From positions 62,001-126,000 of the forward strand of contig JANQGX010000007.1 of the NCBI GenBank assembly GCA_028282885.1: a stretch of DNA of 64,000 nucleotides. The letters are read 5' to 3'. This document shows, in pieces, positions 54,663-63,249 of this stretch. Position numbers and translations under genes: made by a program. The notes under the pieces were generated by a model. That model saw only the letters and a list, made by a program, of their open reading frames with translations, was not told the DNA's origin and did not search any database. The DNA comes from SAR324 cluster bacterium. GTDB taxonomy: Bacteria; SAR324; XYD2-FULL-50-16. Numbering within the stretch: position 1 is the first letter of the stretch; every line of letters begins with the position of its first letter.

Positions 54663-57600
54663 ATGAAGCACTTTTTTGACCAGTCAATCGTTTTGGATGA
54701 CGCAGCGTTGTCTGAACTCTTGCGCACCGCAAGACAGGAATTAAAAAAGAAACCAATGAACCTGGCAGAAATGTCCAGCAAGATGGATTTGGTTTGTTTT
54801 AACGGAAGTGCTTCGGATCAGTATATGCCCCGGGGTTTCGATTCTCTGGTTGCCTTAAAAAACATGAATCTCAACCAGAAGATATCAAAAGGTTTCAACG
54901 AAGATCTGAAAAAGCTGGTCGAAAGCACGCCAGGAGATGTCTTCGGTTACCTGCTGGGCAACATCACAACCAAAAACATTTTCAATTACCTGGATATACT
55001 TTTTGAATTGAACTTCGATTATAAATTCAAGCCCCAGGTGGTAACCCATTTTTCATATGATGAGCTGACGGAATATCTGGCTGATTTTCTTAACGGGGGC
55101 GTGGTTGACGGTACAAAAAGGAAAATTGAAGTATTCGATGATCGCTCATCAAGGGCCTGGCAGACGATCAGCAAATCGAGAGAGCTTGATAAAGTTGAAA
55201 AATCCATTCGAGAACCGGTTGTACTCGATAAACCCTTCTTTACTGATATTCATCTTAATATCACCAAAGGCGGGCGTCCACAGGTTATGGAAAGTTCCAT
55301 CGGAAAGCTGAAAGCTGCAGTTCCTTACTTCAATAAATTCAAAGCATCCGGTGGTGAGCTCGTCCGCTCAAAAAACAAGCTGTTTTTCAAAATCAGGGAT
55401 ATCAAAAGCTTCAAGGTTGCTTCCTCACAATCAAAAAACCTTTTGGGAATTTCGGTAAAAGGGGAGTTCATTGCCTCAAACCAGTTCATCACCCATGATA
55501 TCGGTCTGAAGCACCTAAACATAAGCGATATTGATTTCTTCTCCCTTAAGGTAGGTAAAACCCCGGTTGACGTCAGACTTGATCAGATCACGTCAATCGA
55601 GGTCAATCTGGATACCCAGCAAATTATTTTTTCCCGCGGGATCGGCTCCGATGAGAACCACATCGCCAGATTTAATAAACTGAAATTATTTAAAGATGAA
55701 CGATCTGTCTTCATCCATAAGTTAATCGCTTTTAACAGGGGCGCTTCCAATTTCGAACAGATTCAAACTTTTTTTGCCTCCCGCTATACCGAATATGAGA
55801 AGGCTCGACAGATTCTGACGGCAAGAGGGGAACTGGGGCTGCTTTCAGCAAGAAACGTCTGTTCCGGCGATCTGACTTCATATGTTGCACTTTCCAGCAT
55901 GAATCTGCTCGGGCTGATACCTCTTGAAGTCAAGAGCCTTGGGTTTGCTCCGGATGATATTAATAACCGGGAAACAACTTCAAAACTCTTTGAAAAGGAA
56001 TTTAAAGAGCTTCAAAAGATCTTTGAAAACATAGTTGATGTCTCAAGATCACCGGATTTTACCGAACACAATTTCCTGCGTCTTTCCAAGGAAATGAGGG
56101 ATTTTATAATCATCAACGATCCGTCAACTGTAAAACCGGAGACCTTTAAATCGCTTATCGATGAATTGGAATCCCTGACCGACTACATGGACAATTTCTT
56201 TAAATTAAGCCTTTACAATGATTTAAAGGGAGATCTGGATGTTGAAGCTGTTCCGGACTTTGATGATCAGGAAGAAGAATTCCAAATGGAGATGGAAGAG
56301 GAAGAGAGCAGGCTGGATGACAAGACAAAACAGTTCATCAGTGAGAATTTCTCGTTTTTTAAAAAACGCGATTTGGTTCAAAAGGCTCTTCTGAAAATAG
56401 AGAAGGTGATGTTTTATAACAATAACATTAAAAAATATTCTGATGATCAACTGTTTGAGCCGGATCTGATGGTGTACAGCAGCCCGAAAAACCAGATCGT
56501 GAATTATCAATATGCAGCTTTCCCTGCATTTGATCTGTCGAGTGTATTCTCTCCGGAAATCCTGACCAACAAGAATGAAACGGACGAACTCTATTTTGTA
56601 AAATTCATGAGGGATTTCACCCAGAGAACCTTTCAAAAAGCCAGGGAGCTAAACAAGACCTTTCATCACCAGTATAAACATACCCTGGCGGAACTCACAT
56701 TTCGAGTAGATGAAAAATTACAGCAACTTCAAAACGAGCTCGACTTTATTGAAAAACCGGAGAATCGGGAAGATGCCTATCAAAAGCTCTATGAACGAAT
56801 TCACGCCATGTTTTTGGAACAGTTGGCGGCAAAACAGAAAAATATAGACGATCTGGAAAAGGAAGAAAAGCAGGTCAGAAAAAAACTGTCAGTCCATAAA
56901 CAAAAGCTGGAGAAACTGCTTGGACAGGAGATTGCTGACGAAGAGCTGGAAGCCACTTTGATAGCAATGCCGGACAAACTGGAGGATCAAAAAAATGAAA
57001 TCCTGCAGCGTCATAAATCCAAGCTGAATGAAACACAACCAATATTCCAGAGTTTCGTCCATCTTCACTTAGCAGCACTGAATTACTTCAACAATGTTCT
57101 CAGCTATTCGACCCTGTTTCAAAAAGCGCTTTGGATGCATCGATTTCAAAAGATGATCGACGACTCCAAGAAACAATCCAAGAGCTTTTTTGGTGTGGAG
57201 CCGGAAGTTCTTGCCAACAAAGAGAAAGAGTTGGAAGCGTTTCAGGCGGATCCTGCATTGACAGAAAAACTGAAGGGAGAAATTGCTCAGCTAACGGAGA
57301 ACCTCAAAGAAGCACTCGAAGACCTGCAGAAAATTCCTGCCGGTGAACTGTTTAAATCTCCCAAAACCGCCGATGATAAATTGTCGGAATATTTGGAATA
57401 TCATAAGGATGAATCCATACGCCTAACCCGCTTGATGGGGATGTTGCAGAAGATCTATCAACAGATGAATCAGATTCAGAACCAATTATTTAAAAAACAG
57501 GAGGAACTGGTTCTGGAAGAATTGAAGGTGGCCAAAAACGAATTTATGTTGAAGATCATTGGTATCATCAAAGCAAATCCTGAAGGGCAAGAAGAGATTC

Positions 57601-58652
57601 AAAACCTGCAGGAACAGACCGAAAACATCCCCAAGGAGATCAAGAACGAGTTGGGAAATCTCAGATCTGTTTTAATAGAGGCATTGAACGGCTTCAAATC
57701 CTCAGCTGACAAAGAAAAGCTGGCTGCTATCGTGGACTACAAGACTTTTATTCAGGAAAGTAGAAAACGGGATATGATTAACGATCTTTCCAAGGAACTG
57801 GTTAACTTTAATCAAGGTGCAAAAGCCATCAAAAAGGAGCGACAAGGAGAAGTAGAAGATCTGCAATACCTGAAATCACAGGAACCCAACCTGGAAAAGG
57901 TTGCCATGTCCAAAGCCCTGCCATCGACGCGAGTTCTTCTGAAAACCCAGTATATTCCGCTGGTGGAAAGAGAGAAAACGATGCTGAACCGGGCCAACCA
58001 GTTCCTGGCAGAAATCATCTCCAACGAGAAACCCATTGTGTCAGGATTGACTTCAACCTTCTTCAGAAAGCGACATGGATTTCCCCAATTATGCCGAGGC
58101 GGATACTGTATTGATACGACAAAAGGTGCCAAAGATCACACCGATAAAAACGTATACGCCGCATATACCTATCTTGCAGAGCGTTATCGAAAAGGCTGCA
58201 GCCCTGCGCTGGGTAAAGTGGATGAAATCCTGCTTGAAAAAACTGAAGTTCAGAGTATTGAAGGGCTACGCAATAGGCTTTCCCAAATCTGGCACGGGCA
58301 CGTGAAAGGAAACATTTTGTGTCTCCCACCCACACTTAACATAGAAGAGGTGCTGGATCTCTGTGAATACAAGGATACAATCTGCAAGAATAATCCCAAA
58401 CCAAAAAGGTCTCAAAACTCTATCGTTTTGCTGTATGTGCAGCGAATCGATTTTGATCAGCTAAGAATGAAGCCGGATCTGTTGGAAAAATACAATCAGG
58501 CGATCCTCAGCAATATCTTTATCACAATCGACGATTCGGACGTTTACAATAACAGGGATTCTATTTACGAAGCTTTGGTCAGGGCGACATTTGGAAACAG
58601 TAACGATAAAACGTCTGATCAGATCACCCAACTATTGTTGCATGGAGACTGA
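54663..58652 (+). CDS. 1329-aa protein with long coiled coils, function unknown
   Basis: I recognise no domain. It has no signal peptide or membrane helix, so it is probably cytoplasmic. The N-terminal 380 residues are globular with a strand-rich part (IRDIKSFKVASSQSKNLLGISVKGEF). Residues about 555-575 are extremely acidic (EEEFQMEMEEEESRLDD). About 700-1010 contains long coiled coils (FLEQLAAKQKNIDDLEKEEKQVRKKL). The last 250 residues are globular with seven Cys (LCRGGYCID, LDLCEYKDTICK) and IVLLYVQRIDFD. Its reading frame is intact over 4 kb, so it is surely expressed or recently so. Confidence 0.6.
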   Translation: MKHFFDQSIVLDDAALSELLRTARQELKKKPMNLAEMSSKMDLVCFNGSASDQYMPRGFDSLVALKNMNLNQKISKGFNEDLKKLVESTPGDVFGYLLGNITTKNIFNYLDILFELNFDYKFKPQVVTHFSYDELTEYLADFLNGGVVDGTKRKIEVFDDRSSRAWQTISKSRELDKVEKSIREPVVLDKPFFTDIHLNITKGGRPQVMESSIGKLKAAVPYFNKFKASGGELVRSKNKLFFKIRDIKSFKVASSQSKNLLGISVKGEFIASNQFITHDIGLKHLNISDIDFFSLKVGKTPVDVRLDQITSIEVNLDTQQIIFSRGIGSDENHIARFNKLKLFKDERSVFIHKLIAFNRGASNFEQIQTFFASRYTEYEKARQILTARGELGLLSARNVCSGDLTSYVALSSMNLLGLIPLEVKSLGFAPDDINNRETTSKLFEKEFKELQKIFENIVDVSRSPDFTEHNFLRLSKEMRDFIIINDPSTVKPETFKSLIDELESLTDYMDNFFKLSLYNDLKGDLDVEAVPDFDDQEEEFQMEMEEEESRLDDKTKQFISENFSFFKKRDLVQKALLKIEKVMFYNNNIKKYSDDQLFEPDLMVYSSPKNQIVNYQYAAFPAFDLSSVFSPEILTNKNETDELYFVKFMRDFTQRTFQKARELNKTFHHQYKHTLAELTFRVDEKLQQLQNELDFIEKPENREDAYQKLYERIHAMFLEQLAAKQKNIDDLEKEEKQVRKKLSVHKQKLEKLLGQEIADEELEATLIAMPDKLEDQKNEILQRHKSKLNETQPIFQSFVHLHLAALNYFNNVLSYSTLFQKALWMHRFQKMIDDSKKQSKSFFGVEPEVLANKEKELEAFQADPALTEKLKGEIAQLTENLKEALEDLQKIPAGELFKSPKTADDKLSEYLEYHKDESIRLTRLMGMLQKIYQQMNQIQNQLFKKQEELVLEELKVAKNEFMLKIIGIIKANPEGQEEIQNLQEQTENIPKEIKNELGNLRSVLIEALNGFKSSADKEKLAAIVDYKTFIQESRKRDMINDLSKELVNFNQGAKAIKKERQGEVEDLQYLKSQEPNLEKVAMSKALPSTRVLLKTQYIPLVEREKTMLNRANQFLAEIISNEKPIVSGLTSTFFRKRHGFPQLCRGGYCIDTTKGAKDHTDKNVYAAYTYLAERYRKGCSPALGKVDEILLEKTEVQSIEGLRNRLSQIWHGHVKGNILCLPPTLNIEEVLDLCEYKDTICKNNPKPKRSQNSIVLLYVQRIDFDQLRMKPDLLEKYNQAILSNIFITIDDSDVYNNRDSIYEALVRATFGNSNDKTSDQITQLLLHGD

Positions 58653-58664
58653 TACTCTCTCGGT

Positions 58665-59198
58665 CTACTTGCAACGCCCAAAAGATCCGGCGCCACATCG
58701 ACTTTTCTTGATTCCGGAAGCGCCGGAAAAATCGATCAAACCGGTATCTATCTTACCGAAATCGACATCACCGCACTTGGATCCCTTTAAATATACTCCT
58801 TTAAAAAAGGCACCTTCGACTGCGGCTTCCCGAAAATCTGAAACAGACAGATCCACGAAAAGTAAGTTCGCATTGACAAATCGGGTATCCAGGAGTGTCG
58901 ATCCGGTAAGATCAACAAATTTTAAAACAGCACCGGTTAAGTCTGCTCCCTCCAGATTTGCCCCGGTCAAAACCGTTTTTTCTATATAGGCTCCTTTCAA
59001 CATAGCCCCTTCCAGATTTGCGTTGGACAGGTCAAGGCCGACCAGTCGCGCACCATTTAAATCACAGGAAGTGAAAGTCCCGTCAGTGCATTCCTTGTTT
59101 TCCAACAAACCATCCAGATCATCCTGATCAAAGGCTAACAAATTCACGGACAACAGGAGCAAACTAAGCAACATCAGCATACAGATACGATATTTCAT
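58665..59198 (-). CDS. Secreted pentapeptide-repeat protein
   Basis: The start at 59198, with a GAGAG ribosome-binding site, gives 177 residues and a clean signal peptide (RICMLMLLSLLLLSVNLLA). The mature part is about twenty pentapeptide units of the A(N/D)LxG type (ANLEGAMLKGAYIEKTVLTGANLEGADLTGAVL), forming a right-handed square helix. Most pentapeptide proteins are cytoplasmic, so export is unusual. A longer frame to 59324 has no ribosome-binding site. It converges on the 1329-aa gene. Confidence 0.8.
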   Translation of the reverse strand: MKYRICMLMLLSLLLLSVNLLAFDQDDLDGLLENKECTDGTFTSCDLNGARLVGLDLSNANLEGAMLKGAYIEKTVLTGANLEGADLTGAVLKFVDLTGSTLLDTRFVNANLLFVDLSVSDFREAAVEGAFFKGVYLKGSKCGDVDFGKIDTGLIDFSGASGIKKSRCGAGSFGRCK

Positions 59199-59592
59199 AA
59201 GACTCTCAGCATTGGAATCGGAGAAAGAAAAGAATGAATAAGTATCTTTTGCATTTAATATCAAATCACTGGAGCTTCCATACAATCGATGTCCCATTAT
59301 TGTACAAAAACCAAATTGAAACAAGCGAATAAAAAAACTGCCTGCTGAGGTTTTAGTTTCATTCGCATTTGGGTTGTCATATACTTACAATAACGACGAA
59401 AAATTAGAATTGGATAAGCGTTTGTATATTCCTTTTAAATAACCATGCGCTAAAAGCCAACGAGACATACTAAACTGCCTGCGTCAAGCATCTCAAGGGG
59501 CACTTGGACAGCAATTTGCATCTCCCATCTGGTGTCAGAAGATGATCTCGAAGCAAACAGGCCAGTTACACATCTAACAGAACGAGGATTAA
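59199..59592. other. 394-base divergent intergenic region
   Basis: It is AT-rich and separates the pentapeptide gene from the small membrane-protein gene. I see no RNA gene or terminator and only weak promoter-like elements. Confidence 0.4.
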
Positions 59593-59859
59593 ATGGAATT
59601 CATTCAAGAATCAATGATTATTTGGATAGTGTGTGCAGCAATTCTTGCCGGGCTACTTCAATTGATTGCCAAGAACAGACCTACTGAAGTTCAGCCGGGA
59701 ATGGCCACCAAATCGGACCAGTTTTCCATGAGCACTGTTTTTCTAAGTGTCAGAAGCGGAGAAGCCCCTCTTTTCTTTTGTGTTCTTGGGATAACGGTGT
59801 TTTTCTTCCTGTTTGCGATTGCCTTCAGCAGGGAACTAAGAGCCTTGCTTCCTTTTTGA
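59593..59859 (+). CDS. Small two-helix membrane protein
   Basis: 88 residues with membrane segments at about 8-25 (IIWIVCAAILAGLLQLIA) and 58-78 (PLFFCVLGITVFFFLFAIAF). ACGAGG precedes the ATG. Unknown function; coding is supported by the ribosome-binding site and two well-formed helices. Confidence 0.5.
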   Translation: MEFIQESMIIWIVCAAILAGLLQLIAKNRPTEVQPGMATKSDQFSMSTVFLSVRSGEAPLFFCVLGITVFFFLFAIAFSRELRALLPF

Positions 59860-59963
59860 TCGAAATGACAAGGATGAGTCCATGAATCGCCTTTCTCCGG
59901 TCACGCCTGTCTGTTTCTCAATCCTCACCAACCATATCTTCCTGTAGATGGATTTAAAGATCA

Positions 59964-59992
59964 TTTCCTATTTTTAATCTTTGAATTATAAT
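59964..59992 (+). promoter_or_regulatory. Possible promoter of the DUF2062 gene
   Basis: A perfect TATAAT at 59987-59992 with TTTCCT at 59964-59969, 17 bases apart. The -35 is weak. It lies about 108 bases before the ATG at 60100. Confidence 0.35.
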
Positions 59993-60099
59993 TGAGCTTA
60001 CCCTTTCAATCAGCCATAGTTCCTGACGTTGAATACATACTCTATTCCGATAACAGGATAAAAACCAATTCTCCGATTCCGGTGTAATCATCTCGATCA

Positions 60100-60723
60100 A
60101 TGCACAAACTAGTCTCTCTAATTAAAAAAAAGATTTATGACAATATCGTAAAACCGGCTCTTATGAGCGTCGCTCCTATCAAAGAAGTAGCTCTTGCAAT
60201 GGGATTGGGACTGTTTATTGGCTTAACCCCAACGGCTGGCATTCAGATGTGGATGACATTTGTCATCTGGCTGTTTTTCAAATATATCCTGGGTATTCGC
60301 TTTGATCTAATCGTGGCAACGGCCTGTGTTTGGATCTCCAACCCGCTAACAGTTATTTTCATCTATTACGCCTTTCTGGTTACAGGGATTATGGTATTTT
60401 CCATTCTTGGGCTGGAGACGGTTGATTTAAGCTTTCAAGTATTTCAGACACAATTCTCCTCCATAGTTGCCAACCCGGATAACGATCTATTGCAAGCAGT
60501 AGTGGAAGGTTCTAAATTTCTGCTGGTGGACCTGGGGCTTCCAATGTTGGTCGGAAGCCTTGTTTATGCTATTCCGGTTTCCATTGCAGCCTATTTTTTG
60601 ACATTTCGTTTCCTCCTCAGATACCGTAACAGAAAAGCAAGAAAAGCCGGGATGGACTACGAAAGCTGGCGATTAAAGCATGAACGAATTAGGCCCGATA
60701 AGAAAACCAAGGAGTACAATTAG
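60100..60723 (+). CDS. DUF2062 membrane protein
   Basis: 207 residues matching DUF2062: ALAMGLGLFIGLTPTAGIQMWMTFVIWLFF, then CVWISNPLTVIFIYYAFLVTG, and a last membrane helix near 150-180 (LVGSLVYAIPVSIAAYFLTFRFL) with a basic tail. The family is a common inner-membrane protein of unknown role, sometimes fused to glycosyltransferases. It is followed after 30 bases by the repeat lipoprotein. Confidence 0.85.
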   Translation: MHKLVSLIKKKIYDNIVKPALMSVAPIKEVALAMGLGLFIGLTPTAGIQMWMTFVIWLFFKYILGIRFDLIVATACVWISNPLTVIFIYYAFLVTGIMVFSILGLETVDLSFQVFQTQFSSIVANPDNDLLQAVVEGSKFLLVDLGLPMLVGSLVYAIPVSIAAYFLTFRFLLRYRNRKARKAGMDYESWRLKHERIRPDKKTKEYN

Positions 60724-60753
60724 TCAAACTCAACACTATACCCCCTGCTGCTT

Positions 60754-61971
60754 ATGCGAATATGCCCAATGTTGATAAAATATCGCTGCCCCTCACTTCC
60801 CGTTCTTTTATTCTTAATTCTAATTTCAACCGGACTGATCCTGTCCGGGTGCTCTTCTGCCAAAACCGATTTTGAAGAGGCCAAAACCGCAAACAGTGTG
60901 GAAGCATACGACAGCTTCCTGGAGAAACATGCCGAATCTTCTTATCATGAAGAGATAAAGTCCCTGAGAGAGTCGGCATACTTCAACTACCTGAAAACTG
61001 AAATTGAAAACAAGGGTTCACAAAATATCTTCTCACTGAGCAACATGATTGATACCTATTTTGCTGAGTATCCAAATGGCAAGCACTCGCGTGAGATGAC
61101 GATATTTAGGGAGAGAATCTGGTTCCAAAAGGCACTTAAAGAAGATACACCCGATTCTTATCAGCAGTATCTGCTGGAATATCCTGATGGAAGTTTTGTT
61201 GAAAGGGCAAGACAGGCCAGGGAGGAAGCATTATATCAGCAGGCTATTAAATCAGAATCGGATACCGATTTTGAAAGCTATCTGACTGAATACCCAAAAG
61301 GAAGATTTGCCTCAGAGATTAAAGAGCTAAGAGAAAACTTTCGATTTGAATCGGCCAAGGAAGAAAACACTGTTGCCGCATTAGACAGCTTTCTTGCAGA
61401 TTATCCCCTGGGTAAACTTAGTGGCGAAGCCAATGAACTGAGAGAAGAAATCCTTTTCAAACAGGCGATTGAGACAAACTCTATTCAGGAATACAGGGAA
61501 TATCTCATCCAATACCCGGTTGGTCGATTTGCCGATCAGGCAAAATCCGCTCTTGAACCTTTGGAGTACGAAAACGCAACAACAGTGCATTCAGTAGCTG
61601 TCTATGATCAGTATCTTGCGAAATACCCGGAGAGCAATAACAGGGAGGCAATCATTGGCCTCCGCGAAGAGGCGTTGTTTAGTGCTGCGAAGTCACTCCG
61701 CTCATTAAAGGACTACTTCAAATATATCCTGGAATATCCTGAAGGAAAGTACATTAAGGAAGCCAAAGAGTTTGTCACAGATAATAAATTCCGCAGTGAT
61801 TACACCCTGGGTGATCCTGATATGAAAAAGGCCTGGGAAACCACTTTGGAGATCGATAATTTCTTTCAATACTACTGGTTCATCAAAGAGTTCCCAAATT
61901 CGAAATATGTGGAAGACGCGAAGCAATTGATGCAAAAAAAGAAAGAAGCCATCGACTCTCTCAAAGAGTAA
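60754..61971 (+). CDS. Repeat lipoprotein (nine units of about 37 residues)
   Basis: 405 residues with a lipoprotein signal (LISTGLILSGC, lipidation at Cys33). The mature protein is nine tandem units of about 37 residues with the pattern F/Y-x-x-A-x5-S-x-x-Y-x-x-Y/F-L-x-x-Y-P-x-G-x-[FY]-x-x-x-A-x-x-L-R-E. They look like two-helix, TPR/BamD-like hairpins. An alternative ATG lies at 60769. The FGE-like lipoprotein gene starts 4 bases after the stop, so the two proteins are probably co-made and could bind each other on the outer membrane. Confidence 0.75.
   Translation: MRICPMLIKYRCPSLPVLLFLILISTGLILSGCSSAKTDFEEAKTANSVEAYDSFLEKHAESSYHEEIKSLRESAYFNYLKTEIENKGSQNIFSLSNMIDTYFAEYPNGKHSREMTIFRERIWFQKALKEDTPDSYQQYLLEYPDGSFVERARQAREEALYQQAIKSESDTDFESYLTEYPKGRFASEIKELRENFRFESAKEENTVAALDSFLADYPLGKLSGEANELREEILFKQAIETNSIQEYREYLIQYPVGRFADQAKSALEPLEYENATTVHSVAVYDQYLAKYPESNNREAIIGLREEALFSAAKSLRSLKDYFKYILEYPEGKYIKEAKEFVTDNKFRSDYTLGDPDMKKAWETTLEIDNFFQYYWFIKEFPNSKYVEDAKQLMQKKKEAIDSLKE
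60868..61944 (+). repeat. Nine tandem repeats of about 37 codons
   Basis: Protein-level helical repeats, with a conserved YLxxYPxG core in most units. The second and last units carry insertions. DNA similarity is low. Confidence 0.65.
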
Positions 61972-61975
61972 AAAA

Positions 61976-63247
61976 ATGACCAGACCTTCCCTATATTCAT
62001 TACTCATCACCCTCATTGCATTGATCGGATCAGGATCGTGCTCCTCCTCAACATTAAGCTGGACACCCGACAATGAAGAGGGTCTCTTTCAAGTCATCGG
62101 GCCTTTATATGTAGATGAAGCTACCGAATCCTATCGCAATATCAAGGTCTTAAACCTCGCCATAGCCGAAACTGTCAACGAGCTTAAAAGAACTGAGAAT
62201 AAAAACGGAACCCGGCCTTATCAAAAACTGCAGATAATTAACTGGATGCTGAAAAGCAAACAGATTGAAGAGTTATGGGAACTGTTTGAAAATAAAGACG
62301 GAGAATCAAGTTCGCTTTTATATGACTCTTCCTTCAGAAACCGCCTGGTAGAATACTTCGAAGAAGCCGAGTTTACCGGTAGAATCCTGGCAATCCGCAT
62401 CGCCAAAGGAGACAGCGATGATGAAAGAATTCTGGAAGGGATTCGATTGATTTATATATCTGACGATGAACTGGATCTGAACCGGTTTAGTATACCTTAT
62501 GACCAGAGCAGCCCCGATGTCAGTCAGAAACTAAAAACAGTAGTAAAAAAACTGATATCCACTTTGGAGTATTCATCTCCGGATTTTGGAAAAATGGGAT
62601 TTGTTGAAGTAAACTCGGGGTGTTTTAAATTAGGTAACAGACCTTCTGACGAAGAGTGTTTGGACGATTACCTGCTTGGCAAATATCCTGTCACCAAGGC
62701 GCAATGGAACCAGATAATGCTGGATTCCCAACCGTCAAACCTTAAAGATTACACAAATCCCGCCGTCGGGATGAATTGGGTTGACCTGGAGAGATTTCTT
62801 GAAGCTTTGAATGACAAAAGCGACCATTCCTTTCGCCTGCCAACTGGCGCTGAATGGGAGTATGCTTGTAGATCGGGAAAAAACGATAGATTGTACGGAA
62901 CAGAGACCGGGAAACCCGACCCTAATCAGGCAAACTTCACCCGGTTCAGCCTGGGACGGATTCCTGAAGGGATAAAAGCTGTCGACTTCTATGCGCCCAA
63001 TGTATTCGGTTTCTTTGATATGTCCGGAAACACGTGGGAATGGACTGAGGATCGTTATACTGTAAAAGATCAAAAAGGGCTGATCGGCAGGTTCTTTGAT
63101 CTCTTCAGCTCAGACACGGACCAGAGAGTTATCCGTGGTGGCAGCTATGATAGCAGTGAAAGAGAGATTCGGTGCAGCTCGGAAAAGTATATTCCGGAGA
63201 ATATTGGTTCAACCGACGCAGGATTTCGGCTGATCATGGAAGAGTGA
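61976..63247 (+). CDS. FGE-sulfatase-like lipoprotein
   Basis: 423 residues with a lipoprotein signal (LIALIGSGSC). The N-terminal 195 residues are unclassified and helical. The C-terminal part (about 205-423) is an FGE/SUMF1 fold: KYPVTKAQWNQIM, AVGMNWVDLERFLEALN, FRLPTGAEWEYACRSG, VFGFFDMSGNTWEWTED, VIRGGSYDSSEREIRCSSE and DAGFRL. Only the second cysteine of the FGE active pair is present (IRC), so sulfatase activation is unlikely. A ligand- or protein-binding role fits better. Confidence 0.8.
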   Translation: MTRPSLYSLLITLIALIGSGSCSSSTLSWTPDNEEGLFQVIGPLYVDEATESYRNIKVLNLAIAETVNELKRTENKNGTRPYQKLQIINWMLKSKQIEELWELFENKDGESSSLLYDSSFRNRLVEYFEEAEFTGRILAIRIAKGDSDDERILEGIRLIYISDDELDLNRFSIPYDQSSPDVSQKLKTVVKKLISTLEYSSPDFGKMGFVEVNSGCFKLGNRPSDEECLDDYLLGKYPVTKAQWNQIMLDSQPSNLKDYTNPAVGMNWVDLERFLEALNDKSDHSFRLPTGAEWEYACRSGKNDRLYGTETGKPDPNQANFTRFSLGRIPEGIKAVDFYAPNVFGFFDMSGNTWEWTEDRYTVKDQKGLIGRFFDLFSSDTDQRVIRGGSYDSSEREIRCSSEKYIPENIGSTDAGFRLIMEE

Positions 63248-63249
63248 GC

